A model generated the notes under the pieces. It was not told where the DNA came from. It made no database searches and saw only the letters and a program-made list of their open reading frames with translations. This document shows, piece after piece, positions 1 through 9,746 of a stretch of DNA of 19,596 bases. Positions within the stretch are counted from its first letter, which is position 1, and each line of letters starts with the position of its first letter. The DNA comes from Gemmatimonadaceae bacterium (GTDB taxonomy: Bacteria > Latescibacterota > UBA2968 > UBA8231): NCBI GenBank assembly GCA_002726335.1, contig PBSR01000099.1:1-19596 (forward strand), read 5' to 3'. Both the position numbers and the translations under genes were made by a program.

Positions 1-1905
1 CCCGCCAGCGTCGCCAGACCGGCGTGCTCGACCATGACGCCCTTGGGGCGCCCGGTCGAACCGGAGGTGTAGATGATGTAGACGAGGTCGCCCGGATGAG
101 GCCGCTCGTCACCGCCCGCCGGCACCCTCACCGCTACCGGGCGGCGCCCAGACGCGCGGACCACCAGCGGTGTCCCGACGAGCGCCCCCTCGACGCGACC
201 AGCGCCCCAGGGACCGTCCTCCGCTGCCGGGGTGATCATCCAGTCGATGTCGGCGTCCTCGGCGATGAACCGTTGGCGGTCGGTCGGATACGCCGGGTCC
301 ACCGGCACGTAGCACCCGCCCGATTTCATGATCGCCAGCACGGCACTGGCGGCCGCCGGCGACCGAGGCAGGGCAATGCCGACCCGCGTCTCGCGACCGA
401 CACCGCACACCTCGCGCAACCGCGCCGCCATGCGGTCGGTCTCGCGGTCGAGCGCCGCGTAGGAGATCTCCCCGTCGTCCCACAGCATGGCGGGACGCTC
501 GCCGTCGCCGTTGACACACCTCTGAAACAGATCGACGAGCGTGGTGACGCCCGCGTCCCATTCGATGTGGGGACGCGCGTCATCCGCCGCCGCGTCGATC
601 GTGCGCACGCTCGACGCCACTAGCTCGAGCTCGGACACGAACCGGCCAGGGCGCTCGACGACCAACGCGGCGACCCGGTCCAGATCCGCTGCCACGCGCT
701 CGATCTGGCCAGACTCGTAGACCGCCGTATCGAAGGTGAAGCGCACCTCCAGACGTTCACCCGGCACGATGGTCACATCGAGGGCGTAGTGGGTCCGATC
801 GTGCACGTCGAACGAGTCGACCTCCAGCGCCCCAGCACCGCCGCCACCCGGGTCCACTTCCCGCTCGACCGGATAGTTCTCGAAGATCAGGAGGTGGTCG
901 AAGAGATCGCGACCAGCAGCTCCGGCCATCTGCACGTCGGCGAGGGGGAGGAAGTGATAGCCCTCGCCCTCGAGCGCCGACTGCTGCACCCGGCCGGCGA
1001 GCGACGCGAACGGCTCCGCCTCGTCGACGCGGACACGCACCGGTACCGTGTTGATGAACAGCCCGACCATCTCCTCGACCCCGGCCAACGCCGCGGGACG
1101 ACCGGACACCACGGCGCCGAACAGCACGTCGGCTCGATCGTTGTACCGGGCCAGCAGCACCGCCCAGCATGTTTGCACCAGCGTGTTGAGTGTCACGCCG
1201 AGCGTGACGGCGACGCGTGCGAGCGCCCCGGTCACCTCGCTGGTGAAGACGAGGCGATGAGCGTCGCTGGACCCGGCTACACCAGCGCGCGCCAGCGCCG
1301 GCACCCCGGTTGTCCCCTCGAATCCGTCGAGATAGCGGCGCCAGTACTCGACCGCCGCCACGGTGTCCTGTGCCCCCAACCAGCGCACGTAGTCGGCGAA
1401 CGGCACCGCCGGCTCGGGCGCGTCGGCACCCGGCCCACGTACATACGCGAGCCGAAAATCGCGATACACCAGACCCAGCGACCAGCCGTCGAGCAGCAGG
1501 TGGTGATAACTCCACACCACGTGATGCCGGTCGGGTGCCAACCGCAGCACCCCCACCCGCATCAGAGGCTGACGGGCCAGGTCGAACCCGCGTTCGAGAT
1601 CGCGACGCTGCCACTCCCTGATCCGAGCGGCCGTCGCGTCTTCAGTGAGTCCGCTCAGATCGTCGACCGTGCCCTCCGGCAGCCGATCGCGCAACACCAC
1701 CTGGAGCGGATCATCCAATCCCTCGTGCAGAATCGCCGTCCGGATAATCGGGTGGCGCCGTGCGACGGCGTGCAACGCGTCGCGAAACCGGTCGACATCG
1801 AGCGCGCCCCGCAGCCGGTAGCTCAGCTGCAGGTAGTAGGCTCGCGACGTCGGGTCGACCAACGTCTCGAACAGCAGCCCTGCCTGCATCGGAGACAGCG
1901 GATAG
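1..1905 (-). other. NRPS module 3 of the giant NRPS (DCL-type C3 - partial A3)
   Basis: C3 starts at YPLSPMQAGLLFETL, the N-terminal pattern of condensation domains that accept a D-configured donor, which fits its place directly after the E domain. Its active site YHHLLLDGWS is intact (2748-2754). A3 begins near position 575 (TTLVDLFQRCV) and reaches IYTSGSTGRPKGVMVEH before the window ends. The substrate-binding pocket is not included, so its amino acid cannot be predicted. Confidence 0.88.
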
Positions 1906-4900
1906 ACGTCTGACACCCCATCGCGCGCCCACCCGTGCGTAACCAGAATCTCGTCGTAGCGTGCCAGTGGCAGCGGGCACGCCGTGAAGTCGGCCGGCGT
2001 CTTCTCGACGTGCCCCCGCGCCGCGCACCAGGCGCTGAGCCGACGCACCTCGATGTCGATCTGGTCGAGTAGACGCTGGACCGTCGCCTCGTCGTGGAGC
2101 CCTGTACTGTAGGTCAGCGACAGCGTGAGCCGATCGTGACGGACCACGGCGCCGACGTCGATGTCGTGCTCACGCGTCAGGGACTCACTGATCGGGTTGC
2201 CGGCATACTCATCGGACACCGTGAACCGGCCGCTGCCTCCGGGTCCGCCATCCACGGCGAGCTGCCCCATGTAGTTGACGCTCATGCGGCACTCGGGTGC
2301 AGCGTCCGGGTCCAGACTGCCCTCCGAGCACAGCCAGCGCAACACGCCATACCCGAGCGCGTGGCGCCGACTCTGGCGAACCGCCTCCTTGACCCTGCGC
2401 AACTGGTCGCCGGGGTCGTCACCCTCGGCGCACAACCTGAACGGAAACAGCGCCGTGAACCACCCGACGGCCCCTCCGACGTCCAGGTCGGCGACACTGT
2501 CGCGACCGTGCCCTTCGAGCGCGATCCAGGTGGCATCGTGCCCATAGACCCATCGGACCGCCTGCGCCAACGCCACGAGCAGGAGGTCTTCGACTCCGGT
2601 GTTGAAGGCCGCGTGCGCGTCGATCACGGAGGCGTGCGTCGCCTCCGGCGTCAGCGTCAGCTCGACGACCCGGCAGTCGCCGTAGCGATTCTCGGCGGTC
2701 TGGCGATCGCGTGGCACGAGCGCCGCCGGTGCCCGGCACGCCTGCTCCCAGAACCGGCGGGCGGCATCCCACGCGCCTGTCTCGGCCCGCTCGGCGAGTG
2801 CCCGTGCCCACCCGACATAGCCGGCGGCCTGCGGTGTCAGGACTGGGCGGCTGCCGGTGTGTGCCGCGTCATACGCCTGCTCGAGATCCTCGATCAGCAC
2901 CCGCCAGGACACCCCGTCGACGATCAGATGGTGCGCCAGCAGCAGCACCCGATCGCCATCAGCCAACCGGTACAACACCGCCCTGAACAGCGGCCCCTGG
3001 TCCAGGTCGAAGCTCCGTTGCAACGCCTCCATGTCGGCGCGCCATCGTTCCGGTGGGGACGCCCGCAGATCGCGCACGGTCAGCGCCAGTCCGCCCGCCG
3101 CATGCACCGGGTCGGTGGGCAGCTCGACCATGGCGCGTGCCCCGGACGTACCGCGCACAACCAATCTGAGCGCGACGTGGTGGGCGACCAGCACCGCCAC
3201 CGCCGCCTCGAGCGCCGGCACCGCGACCGGCGTCCCGCAGCGCAGCAGGACCGAGTGATTGAAGTGGCTCAGATCGCCGCTGTGGCCGAAGAACCAGTGT
3301 TGGATCGGCGTCAACGGTGCCGGCCCCGCCGGCGCCGGCACCGGCGCCGGCTCGACGATCGGGGTCAGCCGCCTGGCGGCGGCGCTCAGCACAGGGTGAT
3401 GAAAAAGCTCCCGCACATCGAGCGTCCAGCCGTCACGACGCAGCCGGTTGACCACCTGGATCGCGCGAATCGAGTCGCCGCCGAGCGCGAAGTAGTCGTC
3501 GGTGCGGGCAACGCCAGGATGCGCCAGCACCCCTTCCCAGACCCGGGCGAGCAGACGCTCCGGTTCGGTGCGCGGCGGCTCCCTCTCCCGGTCGCCGCGG
3601 TCGGCTTGTCGCTCCGCCAGTCGGCGACGGTCGACCTTGCCGCTGCGGGTCAGCGGCAGCGCCGGGAGACATGCCAGCTCGGCCGGCAGCATGTGCAACG
3701 GCAGCGTCTCGGCGAGGTGCGCGGTCAAGGTCGATACCGGGGTCTCGCCGTCCCCGGTGTAGTAGGCCGCGAGCTCCCAGGTGCCGACCGTCGTGCGGCG
3801 GGCCACGACCGCCGCCGAGGACACGGCGGGGTGGACGAGGAGGCGGGCTTCGACCTCACCCGGCTCGATCCGGAACCCGCGCACCTTGACCTGGGCGTCG
3901 CGACGTCCCAGATACTCGAGCATGCCGTCCAACCGCCATCGCCCACGGTCGCCCGTGCGGTATACCCGCGCCCCGCTCAGCACCGGATGCGGCAGGAAGC
4001 GTTCGGCGGTCAGACCGGGCGCGTTCAGATACCCGCGCGCCAGCCCGTCGCCGCCGGTGCAGATCTCGCCAGGCACACCGACCGGACACAGATCGCCTCG
4101 GTCATCCAGCAGATACACGGTCGTGTTGGTCACCGGTCGACCGATCGGAATCTCCCCGGGGCCGACCTCGTCGATGTGGTGACAGGCCGTGAACGTCGTG
4201 TTCTCGGTCGGACCGTAGCCGTTGATCAGTGTCAGCCCCGGAAACTGTGTCCGCAGTGCCGCCATGTGCGACACCGACAGCCTTTCGCCGCCTGTCAGCA
4301 ACACCCGCAACCGCTCGAAGGTCGGCTCGTCGCTCTCGACGAGCTGGTTGAGCAGACTGGCGGTGACCCACATCACGGTCACTCCGAGCTGCTCGATGGC
4401 GGCCCGCAGCGCGGGCGCCCGCAGCAGCGTGTCGCCCGGCGCGAAGCAGACGGTGCCACCGTTGAGGAGCGCCCCCCACACTTCGAGCGTAGACGCGTCG
4501 AAGCCCAGCGACCCGGTCTGCAGCAGCCGATCGTCGACACCGAGCTCGAGGTAGCTGGCCGCGAGCACGAGACGCAGCACCGACCGGTGCTCGACCAGCA
4601 CACCCTTCGGGTCTCCAGTCGACCCGGAGGTGTACATCACGTAGGCCAGCGTCCGACCGTCTCCCGAAGGGGCCGGTCCCGCGGCCCTAGCCTCTGACGC
4701 CGTCAGGTCGACCCACACCGGGCCGGGAGCGGGAGCCGGATCCGCCGGCCAGCCGACACGGGCACGCACGCGCGCATCGCCGACAATGACGCGGCAGCCG
4801 GCGTCGCGCGTCATGAAGTCGAGCCGCCGTGCCGGATAAGCCGGGTCGAGCGGCACATACGCCGCGCCCGCCTTGAGCACCGCCAGCAGCGCCACCGCCA

Positions 4901-7900
4901 CAGCGGCGCTCCGCTCCGCAAGCACGCCGACGCGATCCTCGAGCCCTACCCCGGAGGCGCGCAACGCCGCCGTCACACGGTCGGTCTCGGCATCGAGCGC
5001 CGCGTAGGTCAACTCCGTGACGGCTCCATCGGGTGCGAGCTCCCTGACGGCGACCGCCGCGGGACGCGCCGCCACCTGGCGGGCGAAGACATCGGCGATC
5101 GTCAGGCCGGATGGATAGGCCGCGGCGGTGCCCGCCAGCTCGCCTGTCAACAGGCTCCGCTCAACGGGAGACAGCAGCCGCAGGTCGCTGACCGGCGCCT
5201 CGGCATGGGCCACGACGCTGTGGCACAGCGTCTCGAGATGCCCGGCCATCCGGCGCATCCGGTCCGCGTGAAACAGATCGGTGCAGTACTCCAGTGTGAC
5301 CAACAGACTGTTCTCTGCCGACCAGGTCACGGCCACCGTCAGATCAAACTTGCTGAACGGAGCGGGAATGTCGAACGGACCGCTGGCGAGGCCCGGCCGC
5401 GCCGCCGGCTCCCCCTCCTCCTGGGTGACCACCACGTCGAACAGCGGAGACCGCCCCAAGTGTCGCGGGAGACGCAGGTCGTCGACCAGCCGGTCGAACG
5501 GGTAGCCCTGATGGCTCAGCGCGGCGGTCACTTCATCCCGTGTACGGCGCAGCAACGATCGAAACGTATCGTCCGACTCCACCTGGGCGACGAGCGGCAG
5601 GATGTTGACGAAGAACCCGACCTGGCGCTCGAGGTTGGCATGCTCGCGGCCGGACACGGGCATGCCCAGCGCGAACCACTCCTGCCCGGTGTAGCGGTAG
5701 ATCAGGAGGCGCACCAGCGCGAGCACCACCATGTAGGGAGTCGCCCCCTCGGCGCGTCCGAGTGCACACAGCGCCGTGCCGACATCGGGTGCCAGTCGGG
5801 TGCCCACGGTGGCGCCCCGGAAGCTCTGCAGTGGCGGACGGTCCCGGTCGGCAGGCAGGTCCAACGGCGGTGGCGTCGGGTCGAGCGCCTCCAGCCAGTA
5901 GCGGCGATGGACGGCCGCTGCCTCTCCCGCCAGCGCAGCCAGCTGCCATTCGGCGTAGTCCCGGTACTGGATCGGGAGCGGAGGCAGTGGGTCGGGGGCC
6001 CCGTCGCGGATCGCCTGATAGAGCGACAGCCCCTCATCGAGCAGCACGCGCATCGACCAGCCATCGGTCACGATGTGGTGAAGGTTGAGCGACAGCACCT
6101 GACGGTCGGGACCCAGGCGCAACAGGCAGACACGGAAGAGCGGCGCGCGAGCGAGATCAAAGGGCTCGGCCGCGTCCTCAGCAATGCTGCGTCTGGCCGC
6201 CGCCTCCGGATCCGCCTCGGCACACAGGTCGACCACCGGAACCTCGACCGCGAACGCCCCGATGACGCGCTGACGCACCTCCGTGCCGACATCGATCACC
6301 GCGGTGCGCAACGACTCGTGTCGCGCCACCAGTCGCGTGAACGCCTCGCAGAGCGCCGCCGCATCGACGTCGCCATCCAGCACCAAGGCGGCCGGCACGT
6401 TGTAGGCACCGGTGTGGCCGCTGAGCCGCTCCTGAAACCGGAGCCGCCGTTGCGCATGCGAGGCCGGATAGTCGGCGGCGTCCGGCACCGGCCGTATGGG
6501 CGCGGTCGGCGCCGTCGGTGTGATGTGCTCGGCCAGCGACGCCACCGTGGCGTACACGAACAGGTCGCGCAGGGACACCTCGCCCCCCACTGCCGCCTGG
6601 ATCCGCGTCAGCACACGGGCCGCCTTGAGACTGTGCGCGCCGCGCTCGAAGACGTCGTCGTGAATGCCAAGATTGGACACGTCGAGGGCCTCCGCCCAGA
6701 TGTCGCGCAGCGTCCGCTCCAGATCGGTCCGCGGCGGTTCGACCACACGACGCGCCGCCTCAGTGCTTACCGTCCGACTGAGCGCAGTCCGGTCGATCTT
6801 GCCGCTCGACAGCATCGGCATCCGATCGAGCGGCACGAACCGCGACGGCATCATGTAGGGTGGCAGTGTCGCCGCCAGATGCGCGCGCACTGCCGCTAGG
6901 CCTTCGGATGGGTTGGGGGCGAGGTAAGCGACCAGCTCGGTCGTGCCGCCGGCGACCCGGCGCCCGAGCACCGCGGCCTGCGCCACCGCGGGGTGCCCCA
7001 GCAGGGCCGTCTCGATTTCTCCCGGCTCGATGCGGAAACCGCGCACCTTGACCTGCGAATCCAGCCGCCCGAGAAACTCCAGCACTCCGTCGGGACGCCA
7101 ACGTCCCCGGTCCCCGGTCCGATAGACCCGGGCGCCCGGCTCCACCGGGTCCGGCACGAAGCGATCGGCGGTGAGTGCGGGCGCGTTGAGATACCCGCGC
7201 GCCAGCCCGTCCCCACCGGTGCAGATCTCTCCCGGCACGCCGAGCGGACACACCCCGCCGCGGTCGTCCAGCACGTAGACGGTGGTGTTGGTCACCGGCC
7301 GCCCGATGGGCACCTCACCCGCCGAGGTCCCCTCGATCCGATGACAGCTGGTGAACGTCGTGTTCTCGGTCGGCCCGTAGCCGTTGATCAACGTGAGATC
7401 GGGGTGGCGCCGACGCAGCCGGTTCATGTGCCACACCGACAGCCGCTCTCCCCCGGTGAGCAGCGCGCGCAGCCCGGTGAACACCCCCGTGTCACGCTCC
7501 ACCAGCTGGTTGAGCAGGCTGGCGGTGACCCACATGACCGTCACGCCGTGGCGCTCGATGAGCGCACGCAGCCGGTCTGGCTGCACGAGCGCGTCCCCCG
7601 GTGCGAAACAGACACAGCCGCCCGTGAGCAACGGCCCCCAGATCTCGAGCGTCGAGGCGTCGAACCCTGGCGCGCCAGTCTGCAGCACGCGGTCGGTCGG
7701 TCCCAGCTGCAGATACTCAGTGGCGAGAACCAGACGGAGCACCGATCGGTGCTCGATCAGGGTGCCCTTCGGGGTCCCGGTGGACCCAGAGGTGTACATG
7801 ACATAGGCGAGAGTGCGTCCGTCTCCGACCTCCGGTGCCGTCACCACCGCGCCGGTTTCGGCAACACCGAGCTCCAGCCACGCCGGGCCATGCTCCCCAC

Positions 7901-9746
7901 TCGCACCAGGCATCCACGTCGCTGCGTCGCGCGCCACAGACTCCCCGAGCACGACCCGGCACATGGCATCCTCCACGATGGCGTCGAGGCGCCGGGCGGG
8001 ATAGGTCGGGTCGAGCGGCACATAGGCGGCCCCGGTCTTCAGCACGCCGAGCAGCGCCACGGCCAGGGCCGGGCTGCGCGTCGTCAGCACGCCGACCCGG
8101 TCTTCGAGACCGACCCCGGCCGCCTGCAGTGCGCCGGCCACGGCATCGGCCTGACCCAACAGCTCCGCATAGGTCAGCTCGACCGCCTCCCCCGCCTCGT
8201 CCTCTCCGCGCACCGCCACCGCGCCAGGCCGCGCCGACGCCTGTCGCGCCACCACCCTGGCGATCGTCTCGGTCGAGGGGTACGCCGACGTCGTCCCGGC
8301 CAGCGAGCCCGTGACCCGCTCCCGCTCCGGCCCGGACATCATCGGAACGTCCCGCAGGGCCAGATCCGGGCCCGCGACCAGTTCCCCGAGCAACTGGTTG
8401 AGACGCCGTGCCAGAAGCTCGATGCGGTCACGCCGGAACAGTCGCGTGTTGTAGTTCACCGCCCAGCGCAGCGCGCCGCCGGCGCGTGTGAAGAAAAAGG
8501 TCAGGTCGTACTTCGCGACCTCCACCGCATGCTCGAACGGCCCGACGCGCAGCCCCTGGGGCACAAGCACCGGCGCCGCCTCCTCCTCCAAGCTCAGGAG
8601 CACGTCGAACAGCGGCGAGCGACTCAGGTCACGCGGTAGATCGAGCTCATCGACGAGCCGGTCGAACGGGTAGTCCTGGTGCGTGTAGGCCGCGCCGGCG
8701 GTCTCCCTCGTCTGGTCCAGCAGGGCGCCGAAGGTGGCGTCGGGGCTGACGACATCCCGCAGCGGGAGCAGATTGACGTAAAAGCCGACCTGTTCCTCCA
8801 GGTCCGGATGCGTACGCCCCGATACCGGTGTGCCGATGACGACGTCTCGCTGTGCCGTGTACCGATACAGGAGGACCCGCAGCGCCGCGAGCAGCGTCAT
8901 GAACAGCGTCGCGCCATGACGCGCCCCGAGACGTTCGAGCCCTGCCAGCGTGTCGACCGAAACCTCATCGGTCACGTCGGCCCCGCGAAAGCTCTGTACC
9001 GCAGGCCGAGGTTGGTCGGTTGGCAGCTCGAGCGCGGGCAGCGGCGTCTCGAATCGGTCCAGCCAGTAGCGCCGCGCCGCCGCGAAGCTATCGCCCCCGA
9101 CCGCGTCCCGGCGCCATGCGGCGTAGTCCTTGTACTGGATCCGGAGCGGCGCCGGCGCCGGGCCGGCGCCCGTGGCGATCCGGTCGTAGGCGGCCACCCA
9201 CTCGCGCAGCAACAGGTCGAGCGACCAGGCATCACAGACGATGTGGTGGATCGTGAACAGCAGCAGATGTTCACCGGCGCTGAGCGTCACCAGGGTCGCC
9301 CTCCACAGGGGGGGCCGATCGAGCGCGAAGGGCGTGGCCGCCTCGGCTGCGGCTGCCTCGCGTGCCGCCGAGGCGGGGTCGACATCCGCACGCAGATCCC
9401 GGTGAGCGAGGCGCAGCCGCCTCGGTGGCTCGATCACCTGCCGCGGCTCGCCATCGATGGCGACGATGCCGGTGCGTAGCGACTCGTGGCGCGACTCGAG
9501 AAACGCGAGGGCCGCGCCAAGCGCCTCCACCTCGAGGTCTCCGCTCAATCGCCAGGCGCCCGGGATGTTGTAGGCGGACGACTCCGGGTTCATCTGGTCG
9601 AGCACCCACAGACGGCGCTGGGCGTCGGACACCGGATAGGACACGGGCCGGCCTTCTCGCTCGAAGAAGCCGCTCGCACGCAGCTCGCGCAGAGCGTCGG
9701 CATCACCGGCCCGCGCGCGGGTCTTCAGCTCTTCGAGTGACGGCAT
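1..9746 (-). CDS. Giant NRPS, C-A-T-C-A-T-E-C-A(partial), 3' truncated by window edge
   Basis: The frame is open from ATG 9746 to the left edge (3248 codons) with no in-frame stop found in a base-by-base scan. The start is 31 bp after the oxygenase stop. No good Shine-Dalgarno lies close by (GGAG is 21 nt upstream), so translation may depend on coupling to the oxygenase gene. A 36-residue N-terminal segment with a charged helix (LEELKTRARAGDADALREL) precedes C1; it is not a TubC domain. Domain landmarks: C1 HHIVCDA 167-173; A1 YTSGSTG 651-657; T1 Ser1039; C2 HHIVTDG 1223-1229; A2 YTSGSTG 1705-1711; T2 LGGDS with Ser2092; E HHLIVDG 2272-2278 and EGHGR from 2411; C3 HHLLLDG 2748-2754; A3 YTSGSTG from 3226. 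It would add two residues with identical predicted specificity, epimerise the second and add a third. Termination lies outside the window. Confidence 0.96.
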   Translation of the reverse strand, partial: MPSLEELKTRARAGDADALRELRASGFFEREGRPVSYPVSDAQRRLWVLDQMNPESSAYNIPGAWRLSGDLEVEALGAALAFLESRHESLRTGIVAIDGEPRQVIEPPRRLRLAHRDLRADVDPASAAREAAAAEAATPFALDRPPLWRATLVTLSAGEHLLLFTIHHIVCDAWSLDLLLREWVAAYDRIATGAGPAPAPLRIQYKDYAAWRRDAVGGDSFAAARRYWLDRFETPLPALELPTDQPRPAVQSFRGADVTDEVSVDTLAGLERLGARHGATLFMTLLAALRVLLYRYTAQRDVVIGTPVSGRTHPDLEEQVGFYVNLLPLRDVVSPDATFGALLDQTRETAGAAYTHQDYPFDRLVDELDLPRDLSRSPLFDVLLSLEEEAAPVLVPQGLRVGPFEHAVEVAKYDLTFFFTRAGGALRWAVNYNTRLFRRDRIELLARRLNQLLGELVAGPDLALRDVPMMSGPERERVTGSLAGTTSAYPSTETIARVVARQASARPGAVAVRGEDEAGEAVELTYAELLGQADAVAGALQAAGVGLEDRVGVLTTRSPALAVALLGVLKTGAAYVPLDPTYPARRLDAIVEDAMCRVVLGESVARDAATWMPGASGEHGPAWLELGVAETGAVVTAPEVGDGRTLAYVMYTSGSTGTPKGTLIEHRSVLRLVLATEYLQLGPTDRVLQTGAPGFDASTLEIWGPLLTGGCVCFAPGDALVQPDRLRALIERHGVTVMWVTASLLNQLVERDTGVFTGLRALLTGGERLSVWHMNRLRRRHPDLTLINGYGPTENTTFTSCHRIEGTSAGEVPIGRPVTNTTVYVLDDRGGVCPLGVPGEICTGGDGLARGYLNAPALTADRFVPDPVEPGARVYRTGDRGRWRPDGVLEFLGRLDSQVKVRGFRIEPGEIETALLGHPAVAQAAVLGRRVAGGTTELVAYLAPNPSEGLAAVRAHLAATLPPYMMPSRFVPLDRMPMLSSGKIDRTALSRTVSTEAARRVVEPPRTDLERTLRDIWAEALDVSNLGIHDDVFERGAHSLKAARVLTRIQAAVGGEVSLRDLFVYATVASLAEHITPTAPTAPIRPVPDAADYPASHAQRRLRFQERLSGHTGAYNVPAALVLDGDVDAAALCEAFTRLVARHESLRTAVIDVGTEVRQRVIGAFAVEVPVVDLCAEADPEAAARRSIAEDAAEPFDLARAPLFRVCLLRLGPDRQVLSLNLHHIVTDGWSMRVLLDEGLSLYQAIRDGAPDPLPPLPIQYRDYAEWQLAALAGEAAAVHRRYWLEALDPTPPPLDLPADRDRPPLQSFRGATVGTRLAPDVGTALCALGRAEGATPYMVVLALVRLLIYRYTGQEWFALGMPVSGREHANLERQVGFFVNILPLVAQVESDDTFRSLLRRTRDEVTAALSHQGYPFDRLVDDLRLPRHLGRSPLFDVVVTQEEGEPAARPGLASGPFDIPAPFSKFDLTVAVTWSAENSLLVTLEYCTDLFHADRMRRMAGHLETLCHSVVAHAEAPVSDLRLLSPVERSLLTGELAGTAAAYPSGLTIADVFARQVAARPAAVAVRELAPDGAVTELTYAALDAETDRVTAALRASGVGLEDRVGVLAERSAAVAVALLAVLKAGAAYVPLDPAYPARRLDFMTRDAGCRVIVGDARVRARVGWPADPAPAPGPVWVDLTASEARAAGPAPSGDGRTLAYVMYTSGSTGDPKGVLVEHRSVLRLVLAASYLELGVDDRLLQTGSLGFDASTLEVWGALLNGGTVCFAPGDTLLRAPALRAAIEQLGVTVMWVTASLLNQLVESDEPTFERLRVLLTGGERLSVSHMAALRTQFPGLTLINGYGPTENTTFTACHHIDEVGPGEIPIGRPVTNTTVYLLDDRGDLCPVGVPGEICTGGDGLARGYLNAPGLTAERFLPHPVLSGARVYRTGDRGRWRLDGMLEYLGRRDAQVKVRGFRIEPGEVEARLLVHPAVSSAAVVARRTTVGTWELAAYYTGDGETPVSTLTAHLAETLPLHMLPAELACLPALPLTRSGKVDRRRLAERQADRGDREREPPRTEPERLLARVWEGVLAHPGVARTDDYFALGGDSIRAIQVVNRLRRDGWTLDVRELFHHPVLSAAARRLTPIVEPAPVPAPAGPAPLTPIQHWFFGHSGDLSHFNHSVLLRCGTPVAVPALEAAVAVLVAHHVALRLVVRGTSGARAMVELPTDPVHAAGGLALTVRDLRASPPERWRADMEALQRSFDLDQGPLFRAVLYRLADGDRVLLLAHHLIVDGVSWRVLIEDLEQAYDAAHTGSRPVLTPQAAGYVGWARALAERAETGAWDAARRFWEQACRAPAALVPRDRQTAENRYGDCRVVELTLTPEATHASVIDAHAAFNTGVEDLLLVALAQAVRWVYGHDATWIALEGHGRDSVADLDVGGAVGWFTALFPFRLCAEGDDPGDQLRRVKEAVRQSRRHALGYGVLRWLCSEGSLDPDAAPECRMSVNYMGQLAVDGGPGGSGRFTVSDEYAGNPISESLTREHDIDVGAVVRHDRLTLSLTYSTGLHDEATVQRLLDQIDIEVRRLSAWCAARGHVEKTPADFTACPLPLARYDEILVTHGWARDGVSDVYPLSPMQAGLLFETLVDPTSRAYYLQLSYRLRGALDVDRFRDALHAVARRHPIIRTAILHEGLDDPLQVVLRDRLPEGTVDDLSGLTEDATAARIREWQRRDLERGFDLARQPLMRVGVLRLAPDRHHVVWSYHHLLLDGWSLGLVYRDFRLAYVRGPGADAPEPAVPFADYVRWLGAQDTVAAVEYWRRYLDGFEGTTGVPALARAGVAGSSDAHRLVFTSEVTGALARVAVTLGVTLNTLVQTCWAVLLARYNDRADVLFGAVVSGRPAALAGVEEMVGLFINTVPVRVRVDEAEPFASLAGRVQQSALEGEGYHFLPLADVQMAGAAGRDLFDHLLIFENYPVEREVDPGGGGAGALEVDSFDVHDRTHYALDVTIVPGERLEVRFTFDTAVYESGQIERVAADLDRVAALVVERPGRFVSELELVASSVRTIDAAADDARPHIEWDAGVTTLVDLFQRCVNGDGERPAMLWDDGEISYAALDRETDRMAARLREVCGVGRETRVGIALPRSPAAASAVLAIMKSGGCYVPVDPAYPTDRQRFIAEDADIDWMITPAAEDGPWGAGRVEGALVGTPLVVRASGRRPVAVRVPAGGDERPHPGDLVYIIYTSGSTGRPKGVMVEHAGLATLA
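2010..6470 (-). other. NRPS module 2 of the giant NRPS (C2-A2-T2-E), valine-like, epimerising
   Basis: C2 starts at YPASHAQRR and has an intact HHIVTDG. A2 (about 5115-3605) gives the same code as A1: D-A-L-W-L-G-G-T-F, from FDASTLE (1749), VMWVT, LLTGGE and NGYGPTENTTF (Tyr1844), with the lysine in RSGKVDRRRL. T2 carries LGGDSIRA (Ser2092); the D before the active Ser is usual for carriers feeding an E domain. After a Pro/Ala-rich linker the E domain follows with LTPIQHWF, HHLIVDGVSWR, EGHGRD, VGWFTALFP and NYMGQ, which are the epimerase core motifs in order. A D-configured residue is therefore predicted at this position. Confidence 0.88.
3605..8290 (-). repeat. Direct repeat of adenylation-domain DNA within the giant NRPS (about 8290-6780 and 5115-3605)
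   Basis: The two A-domain regions are alike at DNA level. For example, the stretches beginning at 7183 and 4021 differ at a single base over their first 31 bases, 23 of which are identical in a row. The same 3162-bp offset separates the two YGPTE codons (7377 and 4215), so no net indel lies between these points. The flanking C domains are less similar. This looks like module duplication or gene conversion restricted mainly to the A domains. Confidence 0.75.
6530..9638 (-). other. NRPS module 1 of the giant NRPS (C1-A1-T1), valine-like code
   Basis: C1 begins at YPVSDAQRR (residue 37). Its active-site motif is HHIVCDAWS, with Ala in place of the usual Gly after Asp. A1 runs about 8290-6780. 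Its code positions, read by aligning core motifs FDASTLE (695), VMWVT, LLTGGE and NGYGPTENTTF (Tyr790), give D-A-L-W-L-G-G-T-F plus the A10 lysine (SSGKIDRTAL). The closest code I recall is valine, DAFWIGGTFK. T1 reads FERGAHSLKA rather than FELGGHSLKA, with the phosphopantetheine Ser1039 kept. There is no epimerase, so an L residue is predicted. Valine is a tentative call; another branched or bulky hydrophobic residue is possible. Confidence 0.8.

Noticed and set aside
3318..3357. GGCGCCGGC-type short repeats (also near 9148-9172 and 18090-18116)
   Set aside because: They encode Pro/Ala-rich segments (PAPVPAPAG, GAGPAPAP, LPAPMPAPI) in or near interdomain linkers. They look like ordinary flexible linkers in GC-rich DNA rather than regulatory or mobile repeats.
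2094..4697. An 867-codon plus-strand open frame, and similar long plus-strand frames at 5205-6899, 6993-8639 and 12236-13756
   Set aside because: At least the first is exactly codon-aligned antisense to the giant NRPS. Such long open antisense frames are common in very GC-rich genes. The translations are Arg/Pro/Gln/His-rich, with no recognisable domain.
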